From NCBI GenBank assembly GCA_964631295.1, contig CAZVXI010000060.1, positions 1 to 15,851 on the forward strand: 15,851 nt of DNA. The letters are read 5' to 3'. This stretch comes from CAZVXI01 sp964631295 (GTDB taxonomy: Bacteria; Planctomycetota; Phycisphaerae; Phycisphaerales; SM1A02). The translations under genes were made by a program, and so were the position numbers. This document shows, piece by piece, positions 7,207-14,021 of this stretch (position 1 is the stretch's first letter; each line of letters starts with the position of its first letter). The notes beneath the pieces are model-generated. The model was not told the DNA's origin. It worked only from the letters and a program-made list of their open reading frames with translations, and did not search any database.

Positions 7207-8289
7207 TTATCGTACAGCGGTCGCGACTGAGTCTTCGCTGGCGGCGAGTTCCTTCACGGCAAGACGAGCCGCATGGAGGATCGCCGCTGACATCGAGTTC
7301 GCGCTTGCTTTGTTTCTGCCCGCGATGTCGAACGCAGTGCCGTGGTCCGGGCTCGTACGGATAATCGGCAGGCCGAGTGTCCAGTTCACAGCATCATCCC
7401 AACACAGCAGCTTCACCGGGATCAGTCCCTGGTCGTGATACATCGCAACCACGAGGTCAAAGTCGCCAGCAATCGCGCGGTTGAAGATCGTGTCGCCAGC
7501 AAATGGGCCGTCGACATCAATGCCTGACTGCTGGGCCATCGCAATCGCCGGGGAAATCACACGATTTTCTTCATCACCGAATTTGCCGTTCTCGCTCGCG
7601 TGCGGGTTGAGCCCGGCAACGGCGATGCGAGGCCTTGTGATTCCCATTTGCTTGCATGCGTGATTGCCAAGATCGATTGGATCGTACACGCATCCGATAC
7701 TCAGGCGATTTCGCACGTCCATCAGCGGTACATGCGCTGTAGCGAGCACGACATTCAGCTTCGGCGAAGTGAACATCATGGCAGTTCGCTTGGACTTTGT
7801 ACGATGTGCGAATAGTTCCGTGTGCCCCGGCCAACGGAAGCCAGCGAACTCCCACGACTGCTTGCTGATCGGCGCCGTGACAATCGCATCGAGATGCCGT
7901 GGATGATCCGGCGGCCGCATGGCATCAGTGATCGCATCTTCGACGAACGTCTTCGATGCAAATCCGCCAGCCTTGCTCGGCTCAGCGGTGGTCTGCAGAC
8001 GCTGGCCGAGCACGTCATAGTCGAGCACGACGACGGGCTCGCTGATTCGCTCAGATGCGCGGGGCGAGTCATGCTGGACACGGTACCAGAATGGATCGAT
8101 CTCCTGCTGATCTGCTGCATATGTGAGCAGTTCGTTGAGTCCATAGATTACATAGCGGGCGGCCCGGCGCACCCGCGGGTCGGCGAGAGACTTGATGATG
8201 ATCTCCGGCCCGACACCGAGCGGATCGCCCATGGCAATGCCGATGGTTGGTCGCGATTCGTGCGCGCGAGTTGTGCCGTTTTCAGGCAT
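7207..8289 (-). CDS. pdxA: 4-hydroxythreonine-4-phosphate dehydrogenase PdxA
   Basis: A 360-aa cytoplasmic NAD(P)-dependent, metal-requiring dehydrogenase of the DXP-dependent pyridoxal 5'-phosphate pathway. It oxidises 4-phosphohydroxy-L-threonine, whose decarboxylated product is used by PdxJ. Visible motifs are GIAMGDPLGVGPEI (17-30), PGHTELF (154-160), TAHVPL (184-189), GLNPHASENGKFGDEE (226-241), MYHDQGLIPVK (283-293) and TLGLPIIRTSPDHGTAFDIAG (304-324). The three metal-ligand histidines correspond to His186, His230 and His285. Length is a little above the usual 330 aa because of N-terminal and internal extensions. No Shine-Dalgarno is seen; TATGAT lies 5 nt before the ATG. The MFS gene ends 39 bp upstream. 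A PdxA2-type substrate is possible but less likely. Confidence 0.95.
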   Translation of the reverse strand: MPENGTTRAHESRPTIGIAMGDPLGVGPEIIIKSLADPRVRRAARYVIYGLNELLTYAADQQEIDPFWYRVQHDSPRASERISEPVVVLDYDVLGQRLQTTAEPSKAGGFASKTFVEDAITDAMRPPDHPRHLDAIVTAPISKQSWEFAGFRWPGHTELFAHRTKSKRTAMMFTSPKLNVVLATAHVPLMDVRNRLSIGCVYDPIDLGNHACKQMGITRPRIAVAGLNPHASENGKFGDEENRVISPAIAMAQQSGIDVDGPFAGDTIFNRAIAGDFDLVVAMYHDQGLIPVKLLCWDDAVNWTLGLPIIRTSPDHGTAFDIAGRNKASANSMSAAILHAARLAVKELAASEDSVATAVR

Positions 8290-8328
8290 GCCGGATCATA
8301 TGCACGCCGCATCCGAGTCGCGCGTGAA

Positions 8329-9693
8329 TCAGTTTGCAGTACGGACCAGCAGTTTCCGATCGAGCATGGTGCACACAAGCCCCGAGATCGCGAGAAGTGC
8401 TGCGAGCACGATGAATGTTTGTTCAATCGTCAGGTCCAGCCGCGCCATGCACCACTCACTGAGGAGTGGTCCCGTAAAGGCAAGCCACCATGCACCGCCA
8501 AGCATCAAGCCGGATGCAAGCGATGTGCGGTGTGGCAGGAGGCGCTGTGCAAGTCCAAGTGAAACGGGAATCATTGCGGCGAAACCAACGCCAGCAAGCG
8601 CTGCGCACAAGGTTGCTCCGGCCTCGCCGAGGTGAGGCAGCAGCACGACGACCGGCGCGAACAGCAGCGGGACCGCAACCATCGGCCATTTCTCGCGCCC
8701 GGCTTTCAGTAATGTGCCGGCAGTCAGCCCGCCGATCGCCATGCCAACTGTCGTTGCGCCGATCATTCGGCCGCTGACTGGTGCCCCGGCGTTTGCAATC
8801 TGCTTTTGCGTGGCACCAACAAGTGCTGGATCAATCGCGGCAACGAGATCCTGCGCCCAGCGCACATAGAGATAGAACAAGCCAATATTCACTGTGAAAC
8901 GCAAGGCGGAACTCGTGTACAGGATGCCGATCATAATCCAGCGATGTCGCAGATCCGTCGGTTCGAACACAATTGTGCGATGATGTTCATGCCGATGGGG
9001 GACGCGCCAGATTGCAACTTGCAAGACGATAGCGATCAAAAGTCCTGGCACCATAAGCCATCGCAACGCATCGAACCCGCCATCGGTGCCGGTGATTGCG
9101 GGCGAGATCAGTGATCCGGTCGTGCCGCCGATCATCCCTGCAACGAAGAAAACGCTGAGCATGAGCGATCGGCGTGATCGTTTGCCACCATCGGCAAGCT
9201 GCCCGATGCTTGATGCGCCGACGGGGTGGTAGATGCCAACGCCGATCATGCCGATGATGAACAATGCAAGCAACTGTGCGTAGTTCGTTGCCGCCCCGAT
9301 GAAGCACACGCAGGTTGCTGCGAGGAAAAGACCGAGTGCTCCGAAGAAGCGGGTATCGAACTTGTCGCTGAGCCAGGCGGCGATTGGCTGTGACAGGCCC
9401 GAACTGACCGATCCGACGCCGAGCAATGATGCCGTCTGCCAGACGGTGAGGTCGCATCGAACTTCGAGGACGCCGATGATCGGCGGCACGATCGCTGAGT
9501 AGATGTCAACTGTCGTGTGCGAGACGAGGACGACGCCGACGCGCGTCGCAATGTTCCGGACTGGCCTCGCGCCCGGTTCAATTGCGGCATCTGGCTCAAT
9601 GCCGATGTCTGCAAGAGCAGGCCCGGCCACGCCACCTCCATGGCACGCCTCGCTTGCGGCATTGAACTCGATCTCTGGATGTTCGTTTGTCAC
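8329..9693 (-). CDS. MFS transporter, fosmidomycin-resistance (Fsr)-like
   Basis: A 454-aa inner-membrane protein with about 11-12 hydrophobic helices after a hydrophilic N-terminal extension of about 50 residues. The first helix region contains SHTTVDIYSAIVPPIIGVL and later GVGIYHPVGASS and FFVAGMIGGTTGSL. This H-x-x-x-D start and YHP-GA pattern resembles the Fsr branch of the major facilitator superfamily, which pumps out small drugs by proton antiport. The basic loop GGKRSRR (about 168-174) is typical of an MFS inter-helix loop. A central linker (about 233-252) is rich in His and Arg. The start is GTG at 9693 with no Shine-Dalgarno, but TACTCT lies 6 nt upstream. It lies between the VOC gene (45 bp upstream) and pdxA. 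The substrate is unknown. Confidence 0.88.
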   Translation of the reverse strand: MTNEHPEIEFNAASEACHGGGVAGPALADIGIEPDAAIEPGARPVRNIATRVGVVLVSHTTVDIYSAIVPPIIGVLEVRCDLTVWQTASLLGVGSVSSGLSQPIAAWLSDKFDTRFFGALGLFLAATCVCFIGAATNYAQLLALFIIGMIGVGIYHPVGASSIGQLADGGKRSRRSLMLSVFFVAGMIGGTTGSLISPAITGTDGGFDALRWLMVPGLLIAIVLQVAIWRVPHRHEHHRTIVFEPTDLRHRWIMIGILYTSSALRFTVNIGLFYLYVRWAQDLVAAIDPALVGATQKQIANAGAPVSGRMIGATTVGMAIGGLTAGTLLKAGREKWPMVAVPLLFAPVVVLLPHLGEAGATLCAALAGVGFAAMIPVSLGLAQRLLPHRTSLASGLMLGGAWWLAFTGPLLSEWCMARLDLTIEQTFIVLAALLAISGLVCTMLDRKLLVRTAN

Positions 9694-9699
9694 GTGGCA

Positions 9700-9705
9700 A
9701 GAGTA
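9700..9705 (-). promoter_or_regulatory. -10-like TACTCT, 6 nt before MFS GTG start
   Basis: TACTCT on the minus strand ends 6 nt before the GTG at 9693 and no Shine-Dalgarno is present. It fits the TANNNT-N6/7-start pattern of other genes in this window, but it is a weaker -10 match. Confidence 0.3.
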
Positions 9706-9738
9706 GGTCGCTGATGCCGAATCGGCTGCCGATAATGG

Positions 9739-10143
9739 TCACACGGAAGTGGGCACATGCGATTCGGTCAGAGCATATTCCACAAGTTCCACTTCGATGC
9801 CGTCCGGGTCGTGGAAGTACAGCCGTCGGCCGGGGTCGTAGTCGCCCTCAAGGTGCGGTGTGATGCCCCGCTGTTCGAGTCGCTCTCGCATGAGATTGAG
9901 GTCGTCCACGACGAAGCCGAAGTGATTCAGACCGACATGCTCGTAGTCATGTGTCAGCGGCTCGCTCGGCTCTGTCGCCTCGAACATCGCCAGGTAGCAG
10001 CGGTCGTCGCCGATGTGAGCAGCGGCCCCCTTTGGATCGCTGGCATTCCGCCGCCAGCGAACTTTCAGGCCGAGCAGGGAGGTGTAGAACTCGATCGATC
10101 GGTCGAGATCCGCGACGGTGAGATTCACATGCTCCAGGAACAT
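9739..10143 (-). CDS. VOC superfamily (glyoxalase/dioxygenase-like) protein
   Basis: A 134-aa vicinal-oxygen-chelate protein made of two beta-alpha-beta-beta-beta modules. The family covers glyoxalase I, extradiol dioxygenases and thiol-transfer resistance enzymes. HVNLTVADLDRSIEFYTSLLG (5-25) opens module one and LNHFGFVVDDL (72-82) opens module two. FHDPDGIEVELVEY (110-123) is the conserved end. Likely metal ligands are His5, His74 and Glu119. The ATG at 10143 has a strong Shine-Dalgarno (AAGGAG, 10150-10155, 6-nt spacing). It is divergent from the SufR-like regulator and has a TTGACA-N17-TATTTT promoter overlapped by an operator-like palindrome, so repression by that regulator is likely. 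The exact substrate cannot be predicted. Confidence 0.9.
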   Translation of the reverse strand: MFLEHVNLTVADLDRSIEFYTSLLGLKVRWRRNASDPKGAAAHIGDDRCYLAMFEATEPSEPLTHDYEHVGLNHFGFVVDDLNLMRERLEQRGITPHLEGDYDPGRRLYFHDPDGIEVELVEYALTESHVPTSV

Positions 10144-10152
10144 GGGCAGCTC

Positions 10153-10165
10153 CTTATTTCAAAAG
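10153..10165. promoter_or_regulatory. Operator-like palindrome, site 1
   Basis: CTTATTTCAAAAG is an imperfect palindrome between the VOC transcription start and its ATG, overlapping its Shine-Dalgarno. Bases 10154-10165 are the exact reverse complement of 10214-10225 (12 of 12), with centres 60 bp apart. Confidence 0.6.
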
Positions 10166-10171
10166 TCGGTG

Positions 10172-10185
10172 CTTATGAAAATAAG
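10172..10185. promoter_or_regulatory. Operator-like palindrome, site 2 (covers VOC -10)
   Basis: CTTATGAAAATAAG is a palindrome around a GAAA centre; including flanking bases, GCTTAT and ATAAGC (10171-10186) pair perfectly. It contains the VOC -10 hexamer (10178-10183), so binding here would block VOC transcription. Confidence 0.65.
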
Positions 10186-10206
10186 CCGATCATCCGGATT
10201 TGTCAA
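10178..10206 (-). promoter_or_regulatory. Sigma70-type promoter of the VOC gene
   Basis: On the minus strand a perfect TTGACA (10201-10206) is followed by a 17-bp spacer and TATTTT (10178-10183). Transcription would start near 10171, giving a leader of about 28 nt that contains the AAGGAG ribosome-binding site. Site 2 overlaps the -10. Confidence 0.75.
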
Positions 10207-10213
10207 GCATTTG

Positions 10214-10226
10214 CTTTTGAAATAAC
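10214..10226. promoter_or_regulatory. Operator-like palindrome, site 3 (overlaps regulator -35)
   Basis: CTTTTGAAATAAC is the third copy of the operator-like motif. It contains the TTGAAA -35 of the plus-strand regulator promoter and lies 8 bp from the -35 of the VOC promoter. This suggests autoregulation. Confidence 0.6.
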
Positions 10227-10245
10227 GGGAATTTTGTTGTACCAT
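10217..10245 (+). promoter_or_regulatory. Promoter of the SufR-like regulator, probably leaderless
   Basis: TTGAAA (10217-10222), a 17-bp spacer and TACCAT (10240-10245) form a good sigma70-type promoter. The -10 ends 6 nt before the ATG at 10252, so the message would begin at or next to the start codon. No Shine-Dalgarno precedes the ATG, in agreement with this. Confidence 0.6.
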
Positions 10246-10251
10246 CCTGGC

Positions 10252-10926
10252 ATGGTTGCGTCCTCCATCACCGCCGCCCGTCGTCGTGTGCTGATGCAAC
10301 TCAAGCAGCACGGGCGACTTACAGCCACGTCGCTCGCGGAGCGGCTTGGCATGACTGATGTCGCCGCCCGCCAGCATCTCGGAGCTCTGCGGAATGATGG
10401 CTTCGTCGATTCCGAACTCGGCCGGACTCCCGGGCCGGGTCGGCCGGCCACCGTCTGGTTCCTCACAGACAGTGCCGATGAGGTGTTCCCGGATCGGCAT
10501 GCGGAACTCACGGTCGGGCTGATTCACGCCACGCGCGAGGGGCTCGGGGAGGATGGGCTGCACAAGGTGGTCGATGCCCTCACAAGTGTGCAGCTTGAGC
10601 AGTATCGCGCGTCCCTGCCGAAGCCCACTGCATCACTCAAGGCCCGCGTCGAAGCGCTGGCCGCGCGGCGCACGGCCGAGGGTTACATGGCAGAGGTCGT
10701 GCAACAGAAGCCCGGGGTGTATCTGCTCATCGAGCATCACTGCCCGATCTGCGAAGCCGCCCGAACCTGCGGCGGCCTGTGCGCCGCGGAACTGACCGTC
10801 TTCCAGGGCGTACTCGGCGAAGACATTGACATCGAACGTACGCAGCACATGCTCGCTGACGCGGATCGCTGCGTGTACAGGATCCAGCGCGCGAAGAAAA
10901 CTCGAACTGATATCAACTCGTCGTAG
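10252..10926 (+). CDS. SufR-like (COG2345) winged-helix regulator with Cys cluster
   Basis: A 224-aa DNA-binding regulator. Residues about 5-70 form an ArsR/DeoR-like winged helix (RRRVLMQLKQHGRLTATSLA, then DVAARQHLGALRNDGFV as the recognition helix region, then a GRTPGPGRPATVWF wing). Residues about 82-150 are a helical linker or dimer region. The C-terminal sensor has Cys164, Cys167, Cys173, Cys177 and a conserved DRCVYRI with Cys207, as in SufR-type [4Fe-4S] repressors. The CPIC pair and extra Cys173 differ from simple SufR. The ATG at 10252 was chosen because the domain starts there and the promoter -10 is 6 nt upstream; the frame stays open further upstream but is antisense to the VOC gene. 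It probably represses itself and the VOC gene through the three palindromes. The ligand (Fe-S cluster or zinc) is inferred. Confidence 0.88.
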   Translation: MVASSITAARRRVLMQLKQHGRLTATSLAERLGMTDVAARQHLGALRNDGFVDSELGRTPGPGRPATVWFLTDSADEVFPDRHAELTVGLIHATREGLGEDGLHKVVDALTSVQLEQYRASLPKPTASLKARVEALAARRTAEGYMAEVVQQKPGVYLLIEHHCPICEAARTCGGLCAAELTVFQGVLGEDIDIERTQHMLADADRCVYRIQRAKKTRTDINSS

Positions 10927-11590
10927 CGCTCGTCAGCCCTTCGATCGCAGATGTGAGCGCAGCAACCTTGCGCTCCAGCGCTGCAACACGAGCTTCAAGG
11001 TCGCCGTTTGCAGGTGCAGTCACATTCGCGCGTGATTGCGACGATGTCGCCGCTCGGCCTGCAGGTGCAGATCCGACCTCGATCTGGTGAAGGTCAGGGC
11101 AAAGCAGTTGTATGAATCGCCCGGCGCGCGAACCGGGCTCCGGCGGCACCGGCTTCACTAGCGGCTCATCGCGATCTATCAGATGCTGCACAACGTTCTG
11201 CGCGATGTCGAGTGATTCGATTGGATGCATGCGCGACGCCCGGCCACGCAGTTCGCCCAGTGTTTGCGGGCCGCGCAGCAGCAGTTCCGCGAGGATCACA
11301 AGTTCGTTCGTGTCGACGTTCAGTGTCTCTCGGGCGATGTGCCGGTACTTGGCGACTCGGCTGCCGGAGAGCATGATTTCGCGCGACAGGCCTTTGTGGC
11401 GGAGGCTCTCGAGAGTATCAAACACTTCGTCCTCGCTCAGGGAAAGGACCGGCTGCCGCGTGCTCTTTTGATTGCAGCCGTTTACGAGTGCATTGAGCGA
11501 GAGCGGATACTGTTGCGGCGTGGTCTGCGCCTTCTCAATCAGCACACCCAGGACACGGCACTCATTCTGAGTCAGTTCGATCTTGGCCAT
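10913..11590 (-). CDS. yceH: YceH family (DUF480/UPF0502) protein
   Basis: A 225-aa member of the YceH family, a conserved tandem winged-helix protein of unknown biochemical role. The family start is clear: LTQNECRVLGVLIEKAQTTP (6-25), then YPLSLNALVNGCNQKSTRQP (28-47). TNELVILAELLLRGPQTLGELRGRASRMH (94-122) opens the second winged helix. A variable linker (about 172-196) leads to a short coiled coil (DLEARVAALERKVAALTSAIEGL, about 197-219), as in other members. There is no Shine-Dalgarno; TACACT sits 7 nt before the ATG. The 3' end overlaps the convergent regulator gene by 14 bp. Confidence 0.92.
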   Translation of the reverse strand: MAKIELTQNECRVLGVLIEKAQTTPQQYPLSLNALVNGCNQKSTRQPVLSLSEDEVFDTLESLRHKGLSREIMLSGSRVAKYRHIARETLNVDTNELVILAELLLRGPQTLGELRGRASRMHPIESLDIAQNVVQHLIDRDEPLVKPVPPEPGSRAGRFIQLLCPDLHQIEVGSAPAGRAATSSQSRANVTAPANGDLEARVAALERKVAALTSAIEGLTSATTS

Positions 11591-11597
11591 GATCGAC

Positions 11598-11603
11598 AGT
11601 GTA
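11598..11603 (-). promoter_or_regulatory. -10 element of putative leaderless yceH promoter
   Basis: TACACT on the minus strand ends exactly 7 nt before the yceH ATG (11590), the same hexamer and spacing as glyS. No Shine-Dalgarno is present and the -35 is weak. Confidence 0.45.
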
Positions 11604-11654
11604 GCTGTGAAAGGCTGCTCAATGGCAGTATGCTGTCGGCCGATCCGAAGAAAA

Positions 11655-11663
11655 TGTTAGCAT
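11655..11663 (+). promoter_or_regulatory. Extended -10 of the DUF2330-like gene, leaderless
   Basis: TGTTAGCAT combines an extended TGn with the -10 hexamer TAGCAT (11658-11663), which ends 6 nt before the ATG at 11670. There is no Shine-Dalgarno. This region is divergent from the yceH promoter within a 79-bp gap. Confidence 0.45.
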
Positions 11664-11669
11664 TCCATC

Positions 11670-12473
11670 ATGACCAAGACGGCCGGCTCAAAGTTCCGCC
11701 GTCCCAGTGCGATCGCGATTGTCTTGCTGTCCGTGATCTCGGTGGCATCACCTGTTGCTGCTGATGGCGACGTGGCTGTTGAGGTTGTGGCTCAACGTGT
11801 GCTCGTGCGGTATCTTCATGGCGTGCAAACCACGTTCATGGATTTTCACGCAAAGGGACCGAGCGATGATGCGGTTGTCTGGCTGATTCCCGTTCCGAAA
11901 GAACCACTCAGCGTCAAAATGACATCGCGCGCGATGCTCAACACCGTGGAAGATGTAACAGCTCCGGTCGTGTACAGCCGGCGGCAGGTCATTATGCTCT
12001 CCGCGACTGGGGGAGGGTTTTTTGTGTTTCACCTTCTGATCGCATGCTGTGTGGTCGCATACGTACACTCTGAGAAATCATTGGCTGCACGACTGACGGT
12101 TCTGGTCATTGCTGGGATCGCGTGTTTCATTCTCTTTGCTTATCTTGCGAGGTTGGGTGGATCGTTCCGTGGACCGGAATTCTGGTGGACGGCGAATCCA
12201 GCGAAGGTCACTCTCTCTGACACGTCAACTCCCGTTGACGTTGCTGCATTGGATACATCATCGACCGATGAGTGGCTGGAGGCACACAGGTTCACCATTT
12301 CGACGAGAGTAGGAAAGCAGGTGCGTGCCTTTGTGCATGAGCACTCGCGCGCGATTGTTGTGCTCGTACATCCAGTTGCTGAGGTATGTGCGATCAGGTC
12401 CATCCGGTTTGACGTCGCGACTGAATCGCCATTCGTTCCGGTGGCAACTGTAGATGGCCAAACTGCTGACTAA
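11670..12473 (+). CDS. DUF2330-like membrane protein, N-terminal part (stop-split)
   Basis: A 267-aa product that looks like the first half of a DUF2330-type envelope protein. Residues about 12-31 are a signal peptide (AIAIVLLSVISVASPVAA). AVVWLIPVPKEP (68-79) is the typical early DUF2330 block. Two hydrophobic helices follow (about 109-133 and 140-162), which is unusual inside this domain. DEWLEAHRF (200-208) and RFDVATESPFVPV (246-258) are later DUF2330-like blocks. The frame ends at TAA 12471-12473 in the middle of the conserved core, and the next codon continues in the same frame as the rest of the domain. It is therefore best read as one gene, 11670-13295, cut by a nonsense codon. Family assignment is by motif pattern; function is unknown. 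Confidence 0.7.
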   Translation: MTKTAGSKFRRPSAIAIVLLSVISVASPVAADGDVAVEVVAQRVLVRYLHGVQTTFMDFHAKGPSDDAVVWLIPVPKEPLSVKMTSRAMLNTVEDVTAPVVYSRRQVIMLSATGGGFFVFHLLIACCVVAYVHSEKSLAARLTVLVIAGIACFILFAYLARLGGSFRGPEFWWTANPAKVTLSDTSTPVDVAALDTSSTDEWLEAHRFTISTRVGKQVRAFVHEHSRAIVVLVHPVAEVCAIRSIRFDVATESPFVPVATVDGQTAD

Positions 12474-13295
12474 GTGGACGTCTACGTGATTAGCGAGGGG
12501 TACGCAACGGTAGAGGGTGCCTTGCCGCTGCGGAGCGGTGAGATGGCATCGCAGTTATGGAACTTCACCGGCGTGGAGCCGAGCAGGCGCTCGCCGGATG
12601 GCGAGCCGGCGATGCATCTGCCGCATCTCGGCGACATTGCATATCCCTCGCTGGTCGAACTGTGCTGGAACGATGCATTCCTGACGAGACTGAGCATCGC
12701 TGGCTCGGAGTCAGATCGAGTCGAGCCCGTCTCATGGAAGCCGATGCGCGATCATGCGCGCCGTGTACTGCACACGCCTGAGGCGGCATTCGAAATCATC
12801 GCCTCCTTCGTTGTCATTTTCGGCGGCCCGCTCATGCCGATCGGAGCCGCGGTGTTCGGCAAACAGAGGCGCGGCCGGAGATACGCCGCGCTGGTATTCG
12901 GCATTATCCTTGCAGCGACCCTCGTGACTTCGATCGTGGTGCATCAATCCATGTGTGCGCGCCCGCTTGAAAAGCGAGTCAGTCTCGGGCGAATCCTCAT
13001 GGTCGGTCAGGAAATGCAATGGATCGTTAACGATCTAGCGTATGCGATCGAAGACAGCGTGGGACGTGATTCATATGAACAGTTGCGTGAATACTGGAGC
13101 GGAGGTCTCTACGACCACATCCGTTTTGACACCGAAGCGCCCGGTGGAGTTGTCGCGCACAATACGGACTATGGCCTGCTCGTGAGTCTGTACGATCAGG
13201 CCTGCCTGCCGCGGCACATGCTCTTGGATCTTGAGTCAGGGAAAGTCATTGTCGATGACATTTCGGACGGCGACGCACGACGACTCCTCGAGTGA
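12474..13295 (+). CDS. DUF2330-like membrane protein, C-terminal part (same frame after TAA)
   Basis: A 273-codon open frame that begins with GTG immediately after the TAA of the preceding part and in the same frame. Its first residues (VDVYVISEGYATVEG) are the expected continuation of the DUF2330-like core, not an N-terminus. Two hydrophobic helices follow (about 105-128 and 137-157), separated by a basic GKQRRGRR loop. A soluble tail of about 115 residues comes next (LMVGQEMQWIVNDLAY, then YGLLVSLYDQACLPRHMLL). There is no Shine-Dalgarno, and TAA-GTG adjacency would allow only reinitiation. Either the gene is a recent pseudogene, the stop is read through, or the base is an assembly error. 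It ends 6 bp before the convergent methyltransferase relic. Confidence 0.6.
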   Translation: MDVYVISEGYATVEGALPLRSGEMASQLWNFTGVEPSRRSPDGEPAMHLPHLGDIAYPSLVELCWNDAFLTRLSIAGSESDRVEPVSWKPMRDHARRVLHTPEAAFEIIASFVVIFGGPLMPIGAAVFGKQRRGRRYAALVFGIILAATLVTSIVVHQSMCARPLEKRVSLGRILMVGQEMQWIVNDLAYAIEDSVGRDSYEQLREYWSGGLYDHIRFDTEAPGGVVAHNTDYGLLVSLYDQACLPRHMLLDLESGKVIVDDISDGDARRLLE

Positions 13296-13301
13296 TGCAA
13301 C

Positions 13302-13640
13302 TCAGGCAGATGCGGAAGTTGACAAAGATGTCGCAGACGCGGAATCCGCCGACGACCACTGAACTTCTGGCAGCAAGCGCACGAAGCGGCCCGCTTCCAG
13401 ATACTCCGGGAACGCGGCAGTGACCTCATCGAAGATGTTCCACGGGAACACAATGCACACATCCGGCTGCTGGCCCGCGATTGCGTCCGGTGGCACGATG
13501 CGCTGACCCGTGCCGGGGATGTGGCGGCCTTGTTTGGCTTTGCATGAATCGGCGACCCCGGGGCAGTCGATCATCGCGTACTTCTGCGAAGTTGAGCAGC
13601 ATCGTCGCCTTCGCCACCGCGGTGTGAGCGGCTCATTCAC
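13302..13640 (-). pseudogene. C-methyltransferase C-terminal domain relic
   Basis: The 3' part reads KQGRHIPGTGQRIVPPDAIA and PDVCIVFPWNIFDEV, the end of the C-terminal domain (Methyltransf_14 type) found in SAM-dependent sugar C-methyltransferases. The preceding conserved block AVAKATMLLNFAEVRDDRLP lies in another frame (13617 downward). Removing one base from the CCCCGGGG run near 13560 joins the two blocks into one sequence. Further upstream in that frame a TGA (13633-13635) interrupts, and GDLHLFTAHGSS (about 13700-13740) may be another scrap of the same domain. The SAM-binding N-terminal half is absent. It is therefore a truncated, frameshifted relic, downstream of the GT2 gene on the same strand and consistent with a former sugar-modification cluster. 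The last about 15 residues (SADSASATSLSTSASA) are low complexity. Confidence 0.7.
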
Positions 13641-13742
13641 TCACTGATACACCAGAGCCGCAGCACTGGTTTGAGCCAATCACGTGGGCTTGCGAACTCC
13701 CGTGCGCCGTGAACAAGTGGAGATCGCCGTCGCAGCCACCAC

Positions 13743-14021
13743 GTGCGAGCACTGAGCCGAACTTGCGTTGATCCGCTCGGTTGGGGCGACGCATTGATCG
13801 AGGCTGCAACACCCGTGTACCGTCATACGCGCGATCCGCGCACTGCAGCAACGCTGGGGGCGCTGGCAGCCTCGATCGAGATCAGCCAACTTGAAAATGT
13901 GCCCGTCTCAGCGGACGACCTTCTGAACCATCTGCGACCAATTCAACTCGATCAGATCGAGCCAAAATCCGCGACATCAATCTCTGCGAGTCTTACACCG
14001 CAGCGAGTGGCGCGGGCGTAA
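13743..14021 (+). CDS. Hypothetical protein or gene remnant, 92 aa
   Basis: An open plus-strand frame from a GTG, with no Shine-Dalgarno, that overlaps the 3' end of the convergent GT2 gene by 29 bp. Its middle (ALAASIEISQLENVPVSADD, then LLNHLRPIQLDQIEP) has the acidic, amphipathic make-up of a real helical protein and reasonable codon third positions. A TGA at 13710-13712 closes the frame upstream. It may be the 3' remnant of a lost gene. The opposite strand here may carry methyltransferase debris, so only one reading can be genuine. I do not recognise a family. Confidence 0.25.
   Translation: MRALSRTCVDPLGWGDALIEAATPVYRHTRDPRTAATLGALAASIEISQLENVPVSADDLLNHLRPIQLDQIEPKSATSISASLTPQRVARA

Noticed and set aside
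9757..10251. N-terminal extension of the SufR-like regulator frame
   Set aside because: The frame is open but antisense to the VOC gene and crosses the promoter region; the winged-helix domain and leaderless start fit ATG 10252.
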